From: Ardenticatenales bacterium
GTDB taxonomy: Bacteria; Chloroflexota; Anaerolineae; Promineifilales; Promineifilaceae
Direction: 5' to 3'
Length of the DNA: 64,000 bases
Assembly: GCA_020634515.1 (NCBI GenBank)
Contig: JACKBL010000007.1
Coordinates: 310,001 to 374,000, forward strand
The stretch's first letter is position 1, and each line of letters starts with the position of its first letter. The position numbers were made by a program, and so were the translations under genes. The notes below the pieces were generated by a model. The model searched no databases. It was not told the DNA's origin and saw nothing but the letters and a program-made list of their open reading frames with translations. Of the stretch, positions 43,144-52,957 are shown in pieces.

Positions 43144-44415
43144 TTAAGGTGCCCATTCTGGATGGTCATCATAGAATTCGTTTTCAGTGATTAGCCTGCC
43201 TTCCTCAACAAACGAATATGCGTAGGAACTACCAGGCGGTGACGGTGGATGTTGTTGGCTTGCAAAATCAACTGGCGCAACCGCTAAATCCAGAGAACTG
43301 AAATACGCTTCTACTGATGTTCCTTGAAGATTGTTCTCTAGCACGGATATGAACCATTCACCATTGGATCCCCACACATATTGACCGGTAGCGTCTTCCA
43401 TAACAAATACCGGATGTAAAAGGAAACTTTCTCCATTCCGCCGAAGTTCAAAAACGTTAACGCTTACTGATGAGAATATCCCAGGCGATTGCAGGAAGGA
43501 GAGAAAATAATCATCACGCGGTAACCACTTAGGCTGGTCAATTCGAGGCCAAGATGAAGTTAACCGGTGCATAGCATTTGTGGACATCTCAAAAAGATAG
43601 ATTGCGTAATCATAACTTATTTCTTCCCCCTCTCTCAATTCTGTTTGTCCTGTAAAAAGCAGGTATCGTCCATCAGGGGACCATTGAGGTTCGAAACTAT
43701 TCGTTAGACCACTGGTTTCAAGAAGCCGTGTCTGTTTGTCTTCAATTGATAGCAGGTGAAGGCTTCGTCTCTCTACACCTGAGTCAAGCCTATCAACGAT
43801 TGTGTAAGCAATCTGTGTGCCATCGGGAGACCAACTCGGTGTCTCCTTTCCTTGATCTGTATTTGTTAACTTCTCCAGGCCGGTCCCGTCCGCATTTATA
43901 GTGAATAGATCATCGTTTCCATCGCGATTTGACACAAAAACTATGTGGGTTCTATCCGGAGACCACGCCGGATGTCTGTCAAAGTGATCACCTGACGTTA
44001 ACTGGTTGAGTTCGTTGGTTGCCAGGTTCAAGGTATACAGATGAATACCGTCTTGTAAGTCAATGACCCCATCACCATTGGTGTCGTGTCGCCTTGATTG
44101 AAAGACCAACCATCCTCCTAATGGAGTACGCGTAGGTCTATTAGTTGGCATCAGCGTAGCCAGGGGAGTTGCTTCAGGTGTTGGTGACGGCACTGGCAAG
44201 GTGGCAGGCTGAGTAGGCGTCTCAGTATGAGACGGGGGCGGAATTAAAGTTAGGGTTGCGCGAGGTGATTCAGTTAGTTGAACCGCCACCTCGGGGCTTC
44301 CACCTGGTGTATGCTTTTCACTGTCACTTGAGTTTGTTACCGGTTGGCACGCTGAAACCAGCAGCAAAAAACAGATAAAGGTTACACAGAAGGTGAAAGA
44401 AGTGTTTATCCTCAT
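43144..44415 (-). CDS. TolB-like PD40 lipoprotein
   Basis: 423 residues. Signal sequence FCVTFICFLLLVSAC with lipobox cysteine at about 23, then a Thr/Pro-rich linker (residues 50-100) and at least four PD40 blade motifs (HPAWSPDRTHIVFVSNRDGN, TPSWSPDGTQIAYTIV, EPQWSPDGRYLLFTG, QPKWLPRDDYFLSFL) forming a beta-propeller. Such proteins sit on the cell surface and bind proteins or envelope ligands. It follows the RHS gene by 27 bp on the same strand, so it may be co-transcribed. A role as partner or immunity factor is only a guess. Confidence 0.75.
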   Translation of the reverse strand: MRINTSFTFCVTFICFLLLVSACQPVTNSSDSEKHTPGGSPEVAVQLTESPRATLTLIPPPSHTETPTQPATLPVPSPTPEATPLATLMPTNRPTRTPLGGWLVFQSRRHDTNGDGVIDLQDGIHLYTLNLATNELNQLTSGDHFDRHPAWSPDRTHIVFVSNRDGNDDLFTINADGTGLEKLTNTDQGKETPSWSPDGTQIAYTIVDRLDSGVERRSLHLLSIEDKQTRLLETSGLTNSFEPQWSPDGRYLLFTGQTELREGEEISYDYAIYLFEMSTNAMHRLTSSWPRIDQPKWLPRDDYFLSFLQSPGIFSSVSVNVFELRRNGESFLLHPVFVMEDATGQYVWGSNGEWFISVLENNLQGTSVEAYFSSLDLAVAPVDFASQQHPPSPPGSSYAYSFVEEGRLITENEFYDDHPEWAP

Positions 44416-44442
44416 AGTATTTCCTCGTTTCCTTTATTACAG

Positions 44443-47400
44443 TTACTGAAACGGCCCTGAACGAACTGTCGGCCGTGTTGGGTTAAGCCACTCTCCTCGC
44501 CCCTGGTATTGAAACCAAAGCCCATAGTGAAGGTGTACACCGGTGCTCCAGCCGTTATTCTCAGTCACTGCCAGGAGATCTCCCTGGTTTACAACTGTAC
44601 CCACTGCGATTGTCGTATCGTCTATGGCAAGATGATGATAACGAGTTTGCAGATTGTGTCCATGATCTATATTGATTACTGTGCCTGTTGTGTGGCTCCA
44701 GCCAGGTTCCAAATCTCGCCATTGACCCGTAGCCAGAAATCGCTCTGGTTCGAGCAATCCATCTTCGCCTCGATCCCTTTCGCGCAATACCCCCGAACCG
44801 TACGTTCGTATTTCTCCGGTCTCGATGTGCTGAATTCGCCACATGCCAGCTGGTGAGTCCAAACCTGCCCTTGTTACCGTACCAGGAGCTGGCGCCAGCA
44901 CTGTGATATCCCCGCCCCAATCAACACCTGTTGGATGTGCCGGACTAAATCTTGAAGTCAAACGCTGTCCACCATCGAAGGGATAGCGAAAGTTAGCCCA
45001 GTAGTATTGCAATGCTTTGTCTCTTTCTTGCCAGTAAGCAAGATTCTGATCTTCGGGTATTTCTTCTGGATAGTTTTGGTTACATGTTTCATCACCAGAG
45101 GATGCTTGTTCAGCTGTGCAGCTTCGATGTCCCGACGGGTCAACGTATTTGAGGGGATTATTTAAGGAATAACTATAGCGGTTGAAGCTTTGTGGATTGC
45201 CGGCATCCGGCACAATCGTATCCGCGCTCAGGAACCGCCCCACGCCGGGCAGGTAGTAGCGGGCGTTGTAATAAATGAGGCCGAGGTCGTCATTGTGCTT
45301 CTGGCTGGTGTAGCCCAGGTCGGTATAGGTTTGGGTGGGGGCGGTGCGGTAGGCGCCGAAGGGGAGGTAGCGGGTGCGGCTGCCGTTGACTATGTCTCCA
45401 CCGTTGTTGAGGCTCATGACGCTGTTGCTGCCTAAATGGTCCGCGTGGATGTGCAGGAGATTGGTAGAGCCGTTTTCCACAATCCGCCGCACGGCGACGG
45501 CTTGCCCGGTGAGGAAGTAGACTTTGCGCCGCGTGATGCCGTATTCGGTTTGGATGCCGCCGCCGTCGTCTCCGTGGGCTTGCGGGCTTTGCGGCATGGG
45601 GGTGGGAGCTTCCTGGTAGGTAAACGACCAGGCGTCGGGCCAGGGGCCGGCCTGGACGCAGTCTTCGTCCTGACAGGCACGGACGCGCCAGGTGTAGCTG
45701 TCGGGGAGGAGGAGCAGCCAGCCGGTGTCGAGCTGCTCGGCGGCGATGATGAGGGTGATGGGGGGCTGGTTCTGCCCGGTTATCTCCACTTCATACCAGC
45801 CGCCGCTGAGGGGGCCGTTGCCGCCGCCGCCGGGAGCGCAGGGGTCGGTCCACAGGAGGGTTGGCGGTTCGTTTTGGGTGGAGCCGTCGGGTGGCTCTTG
45901 TAGGGTGGTGGGGCATTCGTAGGGGGTGGGGGTGGGGGCGATGGTGCTTATTTCTGGCGTGGGCGTGGGCGTGGCGGCGGGGGGTGTGGCGGTGGGCTGG
46001 TAGAGGTACCAGAAGGTGAAGGGGGCGGACCAGTCGCTGTCGCTGCTGCAATCCGGGGTGTAGCACGCTTTCACGTTCCAGGCGTAGCTGCCGCCGGGGA
46101 TGAGGTTGAGCCAGGGGGCGGTGGTGTTGGTCTCCGCGGTGGGGATGGTGATGCCTTGTGGGGGCAGGCCGTCGCCGCGAATGTTGAGCGCGTAGCGGAC
46201 GGCGGCGGCGCAGGGCTGCCAGGAGAAGGTTTTGACGAGAGCGATGCCGCCGTTGAGGGGCGAGGTCAACGCTGGCGGACAGGCAGGCAGCGGGGTGGGA
46301 GTGACTGTCGGCGTGTGCGTGGCTGTTGGCGGCGGGGTAGCGGTGGATGATGGGGTGGGCGTGTGGGTGGGTGTCGGGGTATGCGTAGGGGTGTGGGTGG
46401 GCGTCGGGGTATGCGTAGGGGTGTTGGTTGGGGTGGGGGTACGCGTAGGGGTGTTGGTTGGGGTGGGGGTGCGAGTGGGCGTGTTGGTTGGGGTAGGGGT
46501 ACGGGTGGGCGTGGGCGTACGTGTGGGCGTCGGGGTGCGGGTGGGGGTGTTGGTGGCGGTGGGGGTGGGCGTGGGGGGGATGGGGATGTGTTCTTCTTCG
46601 TATTGGGGGAAGGGGGAATAGGTGATGCGCCCGTCGGGGTGGATGGTCTGCACGCGCTGGCCGGCGGCGTCGTAGAAGAATTGGGTGGTTTGCCCGCCGG
46701 TGGTGACGCTGATGAGGCGGTTTTCGCTGTCGAAGAGTTGGGTGTAGTCGCCTGTGCTGTCGCTGCGGTCTATCATGTTGCCGTGGGCGTCGTACGCGAA
46801 CTGTTGGCCGCCGCTGATGGCGATGACGGCGTCTTTTTTCACGGGATGGTAGGTGTAGCTGGCGCCGTCGTAGTGGCTGATGTTGCCCAGTTTGTCGTAG
46901 ACGATGTCGTGGTCGTAGGGGTCGATGGCGGCGGGGGGCGTCCAGGCGTGGGTGAGCCGGTTGCGTGCGTCGTACTCGAATTCCTGTTTTTTGTCTGTCG
47001 CCAACAGATTATCGACGATTTGGGTGATGTTGCCCACGGGGTCGTATTCGTAGGTGAGGGAGAGGAGGTCTTCTTTGCCGGGCAGGGTGGCGGTGTGGAT
47101 GCTTTGCAGGCGGAAGTTGCTGTTGCCGTTGCTGCCGGTGGCGTTGTAGTAGCTGTAGGTGGCGTCCCGTCCGTTGCCCCGCGCCAGGGTGGTCATCTGG
47201 CCGCGCTGGTTGTAGGCGATGTCGGTGATGATGGCGTTGGCGCCGGCGGTGAGGGTGTTTTCGCCTTCCTGGTCGTAGGTCGTCTGCACGAGTTCGCCGT
47301 CGGGGTAGACGGTGGTGAGGGGGCGGTCCAGGTTGTCGTAGGCGGTGATGGCGAGGGTGAAGGGGTGGCTGTCAATGGTGCGGGTGTGGCCGGTGAGGCG

Positions 47401-50400
47401 TCCGCGTTGGTCGTAGGCGAAGGTTTCGTGGTTGTTGTTTGGGTCGCTGCCCCAGCGGATGGCGGCGAGGCGTCCGAGGCCGTTGGCGGCGGTGTCGTAT
47501 TCGTAGCTGGCGAGGTGGTTGGGGCCGGAGAGGGGCGGGTTGTTTTGGCAGTTGCCGCTCGGCGACGGGGGTTTGCCTTTGTGGGTGAGGCGGTTGAGGT
47601 TGTCGTAGTAGAAGCAGAGGGTGATGTGGTCGGCTGTGCCGGGGTTGGCTTCCTGCCGCAGGAGGTTGCCGTTGGCGTCGTAGGTGTAGGTCCAGTAACC
47701 CATGTCGGCGTCGGTCATGTCGGTTTTGCGCCCCAGGGTGTCGTAGCTCATGCTGTTCTGGCGCAGCAGGTTGCCGGTTCCGGCGTTGAAGGCGTCGTAG
47801 GTTTGTACTTGGGTGAGGTTGCCGGCAACGTCGTAAGTATAAACGGTGTCTGCGTTGTCTGCCAGCGCCGCGCCGAAGAACTCGCGCACCACGGAAAGCT
47901 GCCCCCAGGCGTTGGTGTAGGAGGTGATGGTGTGGCTGTTGGCGTCGGTGACCTGGACTTTGGCCAGTTCGGGCTGCGCGGCGGGGGTGATGGTGGGGAA
48001 GCCGTAGGTGGTGGTGGTGGCGCTGCCGTCGGGGGCGGTGATGTGGGTGGCGCGACCGAAGGGGTCGTATTGGGTGCTGGTGTGGTTGTAGTTGGCGCAG
48101 GTTTTGGGTTGGAAGTTTTGCGCGCCGCCGCTTTGGGGGGTGGTCTGGCAGATGGGGAGGCCGCGTCCGTCGTATGCGGTGTGGCTCCAGATGACGGTGT
48201 CGGCGCTGCCGGCAATTTCCGCGTTGAGGCGGCGTTCTTGCACGACCTGGCCAAGGCCGTTGTAGAAGCGGCGGCTGGTCTGGTCTTGCGCCGGGTCGGA
48301 TGGGTCGGGGTGGGCGGTTTGGGTGATGGTTAACACTTGCGCGCCGGGGTCGTAGCTGTAGTCAGTGCTGGCTTGCAACTCGGTGGCCGCGCCGGTGGCG
48401 GGGTCGGGGGCGTAGATGTGGGTGAGGCGACCAAAGAGGTCGTATTCGTAGCGGGTCTGGGCGCTGTTGGCGTCGGTGATGGTGGCCGGCAGCCAGGGGA
48501 ATACGGCGTCGTAGCTGATTTGCGTGGTTTGCGCGGCCACGTCCGCGGCGGTGGTTTGCGTTTGCGTGGGCAGACCGAGGTGGTTGTACTGTTGGATGGT
48601 GGTGGTGGTGCGTGTGTCGCTGGCGTAGGCGGCGTCGTGGCTGTAGCTGTTGAAGGTTTTGGTCTGGCGCGGCAGGCCGTCGTAGGCGCTGCCGCTGCCG
48701 TGGTAGTTGGTGTAGGTGGTCTGGTAGCTGTCTCCCGCCGACCAGTGCATGGTCCATTTCAATTGGCCCAGCATTCCCAGGGTGGTGTCCGTGGGGTTGG
48801 CGCTGTTGTCGTAGCGGTAGAGGGTCATGGCGATTCGGTTGCCGCCGCCGCAGGCTTCGTTGCTGTTTTCATAGGTGCTTTGCCGCAGTTGCCGGTTGAC
48901 GAGCCAGTTGCTTCCGCTGACGTTGTGGGCGTAGGCGTATTCGACGCAGTGGTGGGGGGCGTTGGGCGGGTCTCCCGGTCCGTAGCTGGCGATGCGATGG
49001 ATGGCGCCGGCGCTGAAGGTGCCGGGGTTGAAGTCGATGGGGTAGTAGGTGTAGTTGTCTTCGGTGCGTTGGTGTTGGGTGGTTCCGTCCTGGGTGTAGT
49101 GGGCTTCTTGCCGCTGTTGCGCGAAGGCAGCTCCAGCCACGGTGACGACGTCCCACGTCATTTCCGTTACTTGTTTTAACCCCGGGTTGTCTTCATGGTA
49201 GAGGGCGGTGTAGCTGTTTTTGCCGTTGAGCCAGTAGTTGTTGACCAGGAATTCCTGTCTCTGTTCCGAGATGGGCGTGTCGCCGTGGGCGGGTTCGCTG
49301 GTGTTAATGGTCACGGTGTCGAAGCCGACGAGGGCGCTGCTGGCGAGGGTGTCCGCGAGGTAGCAGCCGGAATTGATGACGTCGTAGCAGCCGTGCCCGT
49401 CTTCGCGGGTGTACTGGGTGGCGATGTTGGCCGGTTCCACGCCATATTTTTGCATGACGCCGTCCCAGGTGTCCAGGCGGGCGACGGCGAACCAGCGTCC
49501 GGCGGGGTGTTTGGCGTTGATGTCGCTGTTGTCCCACCGTTCGTAGGTGAGGGTGGTGACGGCGCCGTAGCCGTTGTTGACACGGGTGAGCAGGCGGGCG
49601 CAGTCGTCGCCCTGGCAACTGGTGTAGTGGGTGTTCTGGGCGTAGGTGAAGGTTTGCGCGGGGAGCGGGGTGCCGCTGCCGGTTTGCTCGTTGAAGTCGG
49701 CGCCGTAGGGGGTGATGCCGCTCAGGAACCAGTAGTGCAGGCTGACGTTGTGGCTGTCGTCGTGATGGGTGTAGCCGGCGTCGTAGGTGAAGGTGGTGGC
49801 GGAGACGAGGTGGTTGTCTTGATGCACGGTGACGCGGCGGGGGCGGAAGCAGCCGGCCGTCATGTAGGTGTCTTGTTTGGCGGCGTCGTTGTTGTAGCAG
49901 ACGTCGTTGCCGGCGGCGTCGTCATAGTTGAATGAGATGACGGTGGTCGGCGCTTCGTTGATGTAGTTGTAGGAGAGGGTCTGGAGGGCGACGTCTACTT
50001 CGGTGTAGGGGCTGCGGCATTGGTTCGGGTTGCCGTACGCTTTGCCGCAGGCGGTGGCGTACTGGTAGACGACGTGTCGTCCGTAGAGGTCGCTGATGCG
50101 GTCCAGTTTCCAGGCGGAGGCGGTGATGTCTGGGTTTTTGGGCTGGCCGGCGTTGAGTTGGCCGTTGATGGGGGCGATGGCTTGTTCGGCGTCGGCGCTG
50201 TAGCCGAAGCGGTAGGTGATGCCGGCGGCGGTGCGTACGCGCCAGTATTCGCCGGTGCTGTTGGGGCCGGTGATGTCGGCCACGTACTCGATGAGCAGGC
50301 TGGCGTCACCCAGGGCGACGTAGCGGCCATGCCGGTTGTCTGGGTCCAGGGCGATGGGTTGCAGGCGGTAAGATGCGCCGTTGAGGTTGAGGGTGAAGCG

Positions 50401-51261
50401 GTGGGGGGTGAAGCCTTCGTCGAAGCTGAACAGGCGGGTGGCGTTGCCGTTGCTGATTTGTGGTTGCGCCAGCGACCAGCCGAGGCCGAAGCCGTCGCTC
50501 ATGAGGGGGGCGGTGAGGCTGTCGACGCCGCGGCTGCCGTAGGCGAGGGTGAGGGAGGGTTGTAGGCCGCCGCTGCCGGGGGGGATGGGGATGTTGTAGG
50601 CGTGGGTGGCGGCCCCGGTGTAGGCGGCGGCGCCGGGGGGGGTGTAGGTGGGTTCCCAGGGGGTGGGGTTGTTTTCTGCGGGGGCTTGTGCCGGCAGTGG
50701 TTGCGCTTGCGTCGGTTGCAGGGTAATGGTTGTGAGGGTGGCGGTGGTTTCCACGGTGTGGAGTTGGAAGGGGAGGGTGATGGGGGCGGCGTCGGGGGCG
50801 GCGATGAGGTGGAGGGTGAGGGTGAGGAGGTGGGTGCTGGTGGGGGGGAATGCCGGCATTTCCAATGTCGCCTCATGGACCGCTTCCCCCGTCAGCCCTG
50901 GCCCGGAGAGGTAGCGCACGGCGGGGTTGACCGGCAGTTGCAGCCGCGGCGCGGAGAGGGTGATGGGGTTGCTGTTGGTGATGCGAAGGGTGAGGGTGAG
51001 GGGGGTGTTCAGGTCCACTGTGGTGGTCACGGGGGAGAGGCTCATCGCCAGGGGCAGCAGGGGGGCCGCCTGTTGCGGACCGGCGAGCGGCGCGGCGAGG
51101 CGAGGCGCCATGTCCCTGCCGACCGTCGCCTGGTGCAGGCCAGGGGTCGGCGGCACGCTGGGGGGCGTGGCGAACGGTGTCAGCAATAGTTGCAGCAATA
51201 GGGCAAACGTGGTGATAAGGTGCGTGCCGGCACGCAAGGACAGACCGACCGTAGGGACCAT
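44443..51261 (-). CDS. giant secreted RHS-repeat protein with M23-like C-terminal tail
   Basis: 2272 residues. A hydrophobic signal-like N-terminus precedes an SpvB-type region (SGGLQPSLTLAYGSRGVDS, about residue 228). YD/RHS repeats follow from about 850 to 1500, then a Thr-Pro repeat linker coded at 46330-46570. The RHS core is RYLPFGAYR through FNRYSYSLNNPLKYVDPSGH (about residue 2042). The 230-residue tail carries HPTGVDWG (about 2107), DHGHNLQTRYHHL and STGVHLHYGLW (about 2240), a LytM/M23-like metallopeptidase pattern. RHS cores cleave and enclose C-terminal toxins. Here a peptidoglycan-cutting tail is plausible. The first zinc motif is H-x4-D rather than H-x3-D. Confidence 0.8.
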   Translation of the reverse strand: MVPTVGLSLRAGTHLITTFALLLQLLLTPFATPPSVPPTPGLHQATVGRDMAPRLAAPLAGPQQAAPLLPLAMSLSPVTTTVDLNTPLTLTLRITNSNPITLSAPRLQLPVNPAVRYLSGPGLTGEAVHEATLEMPAFPPTSTHLLTLTLHLIAAPDAAPITLPFQLHTVETTATLTTITLQPTQAQPLPAQAPAENNPTPWEPTYTPPGAAAYTGAATHAYNIPIPPGSGGLQPSLTLAYGSRGVDSLTAPLMSDGFGLGWSLAQPQISNGNATRLFSFDEGFTPHRFTLNLNGASYRLQPIALDPDNRHGRYVALGDASLLIEYVADITGPNSTGEYWRVRTAAGITYRFGYSADAEQAIAPINGQLNAGQPKNPDITASAWKLDRISDLYGRHVVYQYATACGKAYGNPNQCRSPYTEVDVALQTLSYNYINEAPTTVISFNYDDAAGNDVCYNNDAAKQDTYMTAGCFRPRRVTVHQDNHLVSATTFTYDAGYTHHDDSHNVSLHYWFLSGITPYGADFNEQTGSGTPLPAQTFTYAQNTHYTSCQGDDCARLLTRVNNGYGAVTTLTYERWDNSDINAKHPAGRWFAVARLDTWDGVMQKYGVEPANIATQYTREDGHGCYDVINSGCYLADTLASSALVGFDTVTINTSEPAHGDTPISEQRQEFLVNNYWLNGKNSYTALYHEDNPGLKQVTEMTWDVVTVAGAAFAQQRQEAHYTQDGTTQHQRTEDNYTYYPIDFNPGTFSAGAIHRIASYGPGDPPNAPHHCVEYAYAHNVSGSNWLVNRQLRQSTYENSNEACGGGNRIAMTLYRYDNSANPTDTTLGMLGQLKWTMHWSAGDSYQTTYTNYHGSGSAYDGLPRQTKTFNSYSHDAAYASDTRTTTTIQQYNHLGLPTQTQTTAADVAAQTTQISYDAVFPWLPATITDANSAQTRYEYDLFGRLTHIYAPDPATGAATELQASTDYSYDPGAQVLTITQTAHPDPSDPAQDQTSRRFYNGLGQVVQERRLNAEIAGSADTVIWSHTAYDGRGLPICQTTPQSGGAQNFQPKTCANYNHTSTQYDPFGRATHITAPDGSATTTTYGFPTITPAAQPELAKVQVTDANSHTITSYTNAWGQLSVVREFFGAALADNADTVYTYDVAGNLTQVQTYDAFNAGTGNLLRQNSMSYDTLGRKTDMTDADMGYWTYTYDANGNLLRQEANPGTADHITLCFYYDNLNRLTHKGKPPSPSGNCQNNPPLSGPNHLASYEYDTAANGLGRLAAIRWGSDPNNNHETFAYDQRGRLTGHTRTIDSHPFTLAITAYDNLDRPLTTVYPDGELVQTTYDQEGENTLTAGANAIITDIAYNQRGQMTTLARGNGRDATYSYYNATGSNGNSNFRLQSIHTATLPGKEDLLSLTYEYDPVGNITQIVDNLLATDKKQEFEYDARNRLTHAWTPPAAIDPYDHDIVYDKLGNISHYDGASYTYHPVKKDAVIAISGGQQFAYDAHGNMIDRSDSTGDYTQLFDSENRLISVTTGGQTTQFFYDAAGQRVQTIHPDGRITYSPFPQYEEEHIPIPPTPTPTATNTPTRTPTPTRTPTPTRTPTPTNTPTRTPTPTNTPTRTPTPTNTPTHTPTPTHTPTHTPTPTHTPTPSSTATPPPTATHTPTVTPTPLPACPPALTSPLNGGIALVKTFSWQPCAAAVRYALNIRGDGLPPQGITIPTAETNTTAPWLNLIPGGSYAWNVKACYTPDCSSDSDWSAPFTFWYLYQPTATPPAATPTPTPEISTIAPTPTPYECPTTLQEPPDGSTQNEPPTLLWTDPCAPGGGGNGPLSGGWYEVEITGQNQPPITLIIAAEQLDTGWLLLLPDSYTWRVRACQDEDCVQAGPWPDAWSFTYQEAPTPMPQSPQAHGDDGGGIQTEYGITRRKVYFLTGQAVAVRRIVENGSTNLLHIHADHLGSNSVMSLNNGGDIVNGSRTRYLPFGAYRTAPTQTYTDLGYTSQKHNDDLGLIYYNARYYLPGVGRFLSADTIVPDAGNPQSFNRYSYSLNNPLKYVDPSGHRSCTAEQASSGDETCNQNYPEEIPEDQNLAYWQERDKALQYYWANFRYPFDGGQRLTSRFSPAHPTGVDWGGDITVLAPAPGTVTRAGLDSPAGMWRIQHIETGEIRTYGSGVLRERDRGEDGLLEPERFLATGQWRDLEPGWSHTTGTVINIDHGHNLQTRYHHLAIDDTTIAVGTVVNQGDLLAVTENNGWSTGVHLHYGLWFQYQGRGEWLNPTRPTVRSGPFQ
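46330..46570 (-). repeat. low-complexity Thr-Pro coding repeat
   Basis: Inside the RHS gene, imperfect repeats of GGGGTGGGNGT-type on the plus strand encode a run of T-P-T-P/T-N-T-P/T-R-T-P units, about 80 residues. A flexible extracellular linker, prone to length change. Similar but shorter PT stretches are in the PD40 lipoprotein next door. Confidence 0.85.
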
Positions 51262-51664
51262 GGGACTCCTCCTCCTCCTGGCTTATGGCTTTGGCTCAAT
51301 TTGGCTCTTCTTTGGCAACAATGGCCGGAAGTTTAGGCCATTTGACGGCGGTTGTCAACCGTTTTAGAACATTTACGCTATTTTTTAAGGTTGGGGCTTT
51401 GGGTCAGCCATGTAACCCGTTTCGCCGTCCGCGATCAGGGCGGGGCGCAGTCGTAGAGCGTGCCGGCAAAAGCGGTTAAATAAGGTTCCATTGGTCATCG
51501 GTTAGGGTGATTGCATACTCAACATGATCGAAACTAAACCGACCGTTTTTCAGCGAATTATTAACCACGTATGTGCAAGGGCAGCCTTTTGCCACAGGCT
51601 CTTCTCTGGACGTTGTGCGTTTATCGGAAAGCACGGTTTAGAAAATTAACCCATGCAATCGCCC
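51262..51664. other. upstream region of the RHS gene
   Basis: About 400 bp without a recognised gene. Reading leftward, TTGACA occurs in GGTTGACAACCGCC at about 51350 and could be a -35 element for the RHS gene. One TGCCGGCA octamer at 51462. The IS630 copy B begins just after CCCTA at 51666. Confidence 0.4.
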
Positions 51665-51689
51665 TAGTGTCCTGTCAAGTCTGAAATGA

Positions 51690-52881
51690 TGGATAAAGTC
51701 TCTTCAGTTTGATGCGAGCGTCTTGAGTGGTGAACTGCCAATTGACGGAGGCAGCCCGTTGGTTACGGTCAGCATTCCAAGCCGCCACCTCTTGGCATAG
51801 CGTCTGCTTGTCGGGAATCCGACGGTCTAAACATTGATTGTTGAGGACATTCAACTCGATTTCAGCGATATTCAGCCAACTGCCATGAACAGGTGTGTAA
51901 TGGAACTCAAAACGTTGGGTCAGCCGACGCGCCTCTTCAGGTGCAAAGGCTTCATGAGTTCACTGAAAAAACCGGGTTTTTTGATTGTCCGGCGGAAATT
52001 ACCAGAGTGGTTCATGTGTAAAAACCCGGTTTTTGGCCTTTTTTCAGTAGAGTCAAGGTTATCTTGAACCAGGCGGATGACGGTGGCCTGGGGATAACGT
52101 TCATCGGCCAGGTATTTGAGGCAGTGGGCATACTCCAGCTTGGTGCGACGGGCGGTCACCTCCACCTGTCGCCAGGCAGCCAGGGGCTCACTAAACATGA
52201 AGAGATTGCAGGTGCCATGGCGTTCGTATTCATAATCGTAGCGTTGGGGTTCACCTGGCTGCATCGGCAAGGGCGTGCGCGTTTCGCCAATGAGTTGCTT
52301 CGTGCCTTCGTCAAAGCAGACGACTGGTCGTAAGGGGTCATAAGGTTCATGATACAAGTCCAGGACGTCTTCCATGGCGCAAACAAACGCCGCATTGGCT
52401 TGGGGAGCAATCACCCATTGCTTCTTCTGCCAGGGCTTAAGTTCATTTTTTTTAGCGTCTGGCGCACCGTTTCATGGGAAACCGACGCCAGTTCTACTTG
52501 CTCTAGCTTGACCAAGTGTTCAGCCAACAGACGCAAACTCCACTGGGCATATCCTTCAGGAGCTGACCCACACGCCAACGCGATCAAATGGGCTTCCGTC
52601 TTGCCGTCAATCTTGCGCTCATATAACCGACTCGTTGGCTGGCGGTTGAGAGCGGCATCCAGTCCTCCCTCGACATACCCTTGTCGCACCCGTCCTACGG
52701 TGGCCGTACCAACATCCAACGCCTGGCTGATCACCTCATCGCGCCAACCTTCATCAGCCTTGAGCAATATGCGCGCTCGGGTTAGTTTCCGGGCTTTTTC
52801 CTCACCGGTTGAGACCAGGTTTTCCAGGTGGTCTCGCTCTGATGAACCCAACTTGACTTCATACACTTTTTTTCTAGGCAT
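51690..52881 (-). pseudogene. IS630 transposase: A8 frameshift plus MITE insertion
   Basis: From ATG 52879-52881 (MPRKKVYEVKLGSSERDHL) through an HTH and LASVSHETVRQTLKK. At eight A (plus-strand T8 at 52446-52453) a -1 shift leads to ELKPWQKKQWVIAPQANAAF, VCFDEGTKQLIG (first Asp) and IRLVQDNLD (second Asp). There the 95-bp MITE interrupts it. After the MITE the normal sequence resumes (HEAFAPEEARRLTQRFEFHY, PVHGSWLNIAEIELN with the Glu) down to about 51690. The MITE shifts and alters the reading, so this copy should be inactive. Confidence 0.8.
51961..52055. repeat. 95-bp dispersed inverted-repeat element (copy 2)
   Basis: Starts CACTGAAAAAACCGGGTTTT and ends TTTTTTCAGTAGAGTCA, equal in length and nearly equal in sequence to the copy at 21371-21465. 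It splits the IS630 transposase gene after the QDNLD codons, which shows it is itself mobile or was when inserted. Confidence 0.85.
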
Positions 52882-52957
52882 CTTTTTCCTCCATGACCAG
52901 TTTCGGAGAAAGATACCTGATAAACTTATTTCTATCAATTTAGCTTTGACGAGACAT

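Larger units (their letters stand above)
51667..52957 (-). mobile_element. IS630-family element (copy B) interrupted by a MITE
   Basis: 1291 bp between TA dinucleotides at 51665-51666 and 52958-52959. Its ends are imperfect inverted repeats (GTGTCCTGTCAAGTCT at the left, and ATGTCTCGTCAAAGCT reading in from the right). It differs in sequence from IS630 copy A. The 95-bp MITE at 51961-52055 lies inside the transposase gene. Confidence 0.8.

Noticed and set aside
46232..50565. Long plus-strand frames rich in Gly and Val opposite the RHS gene
   Set aside because: Shadow frames of a GC-rich coding strand; composition is abnormal and the minus strand has clear SpvB and RHS motifs.
39573..52957. 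A classical composite transposon with two identical IS ends
   Set aside because: The outer ends (GTACACCTTTTC at the left, ATGTCTCGTCAA at the right) do not match and the two IS630 transposases are clearly different, so only the weaker claim of an inserted 13.4-kb segment is kept.
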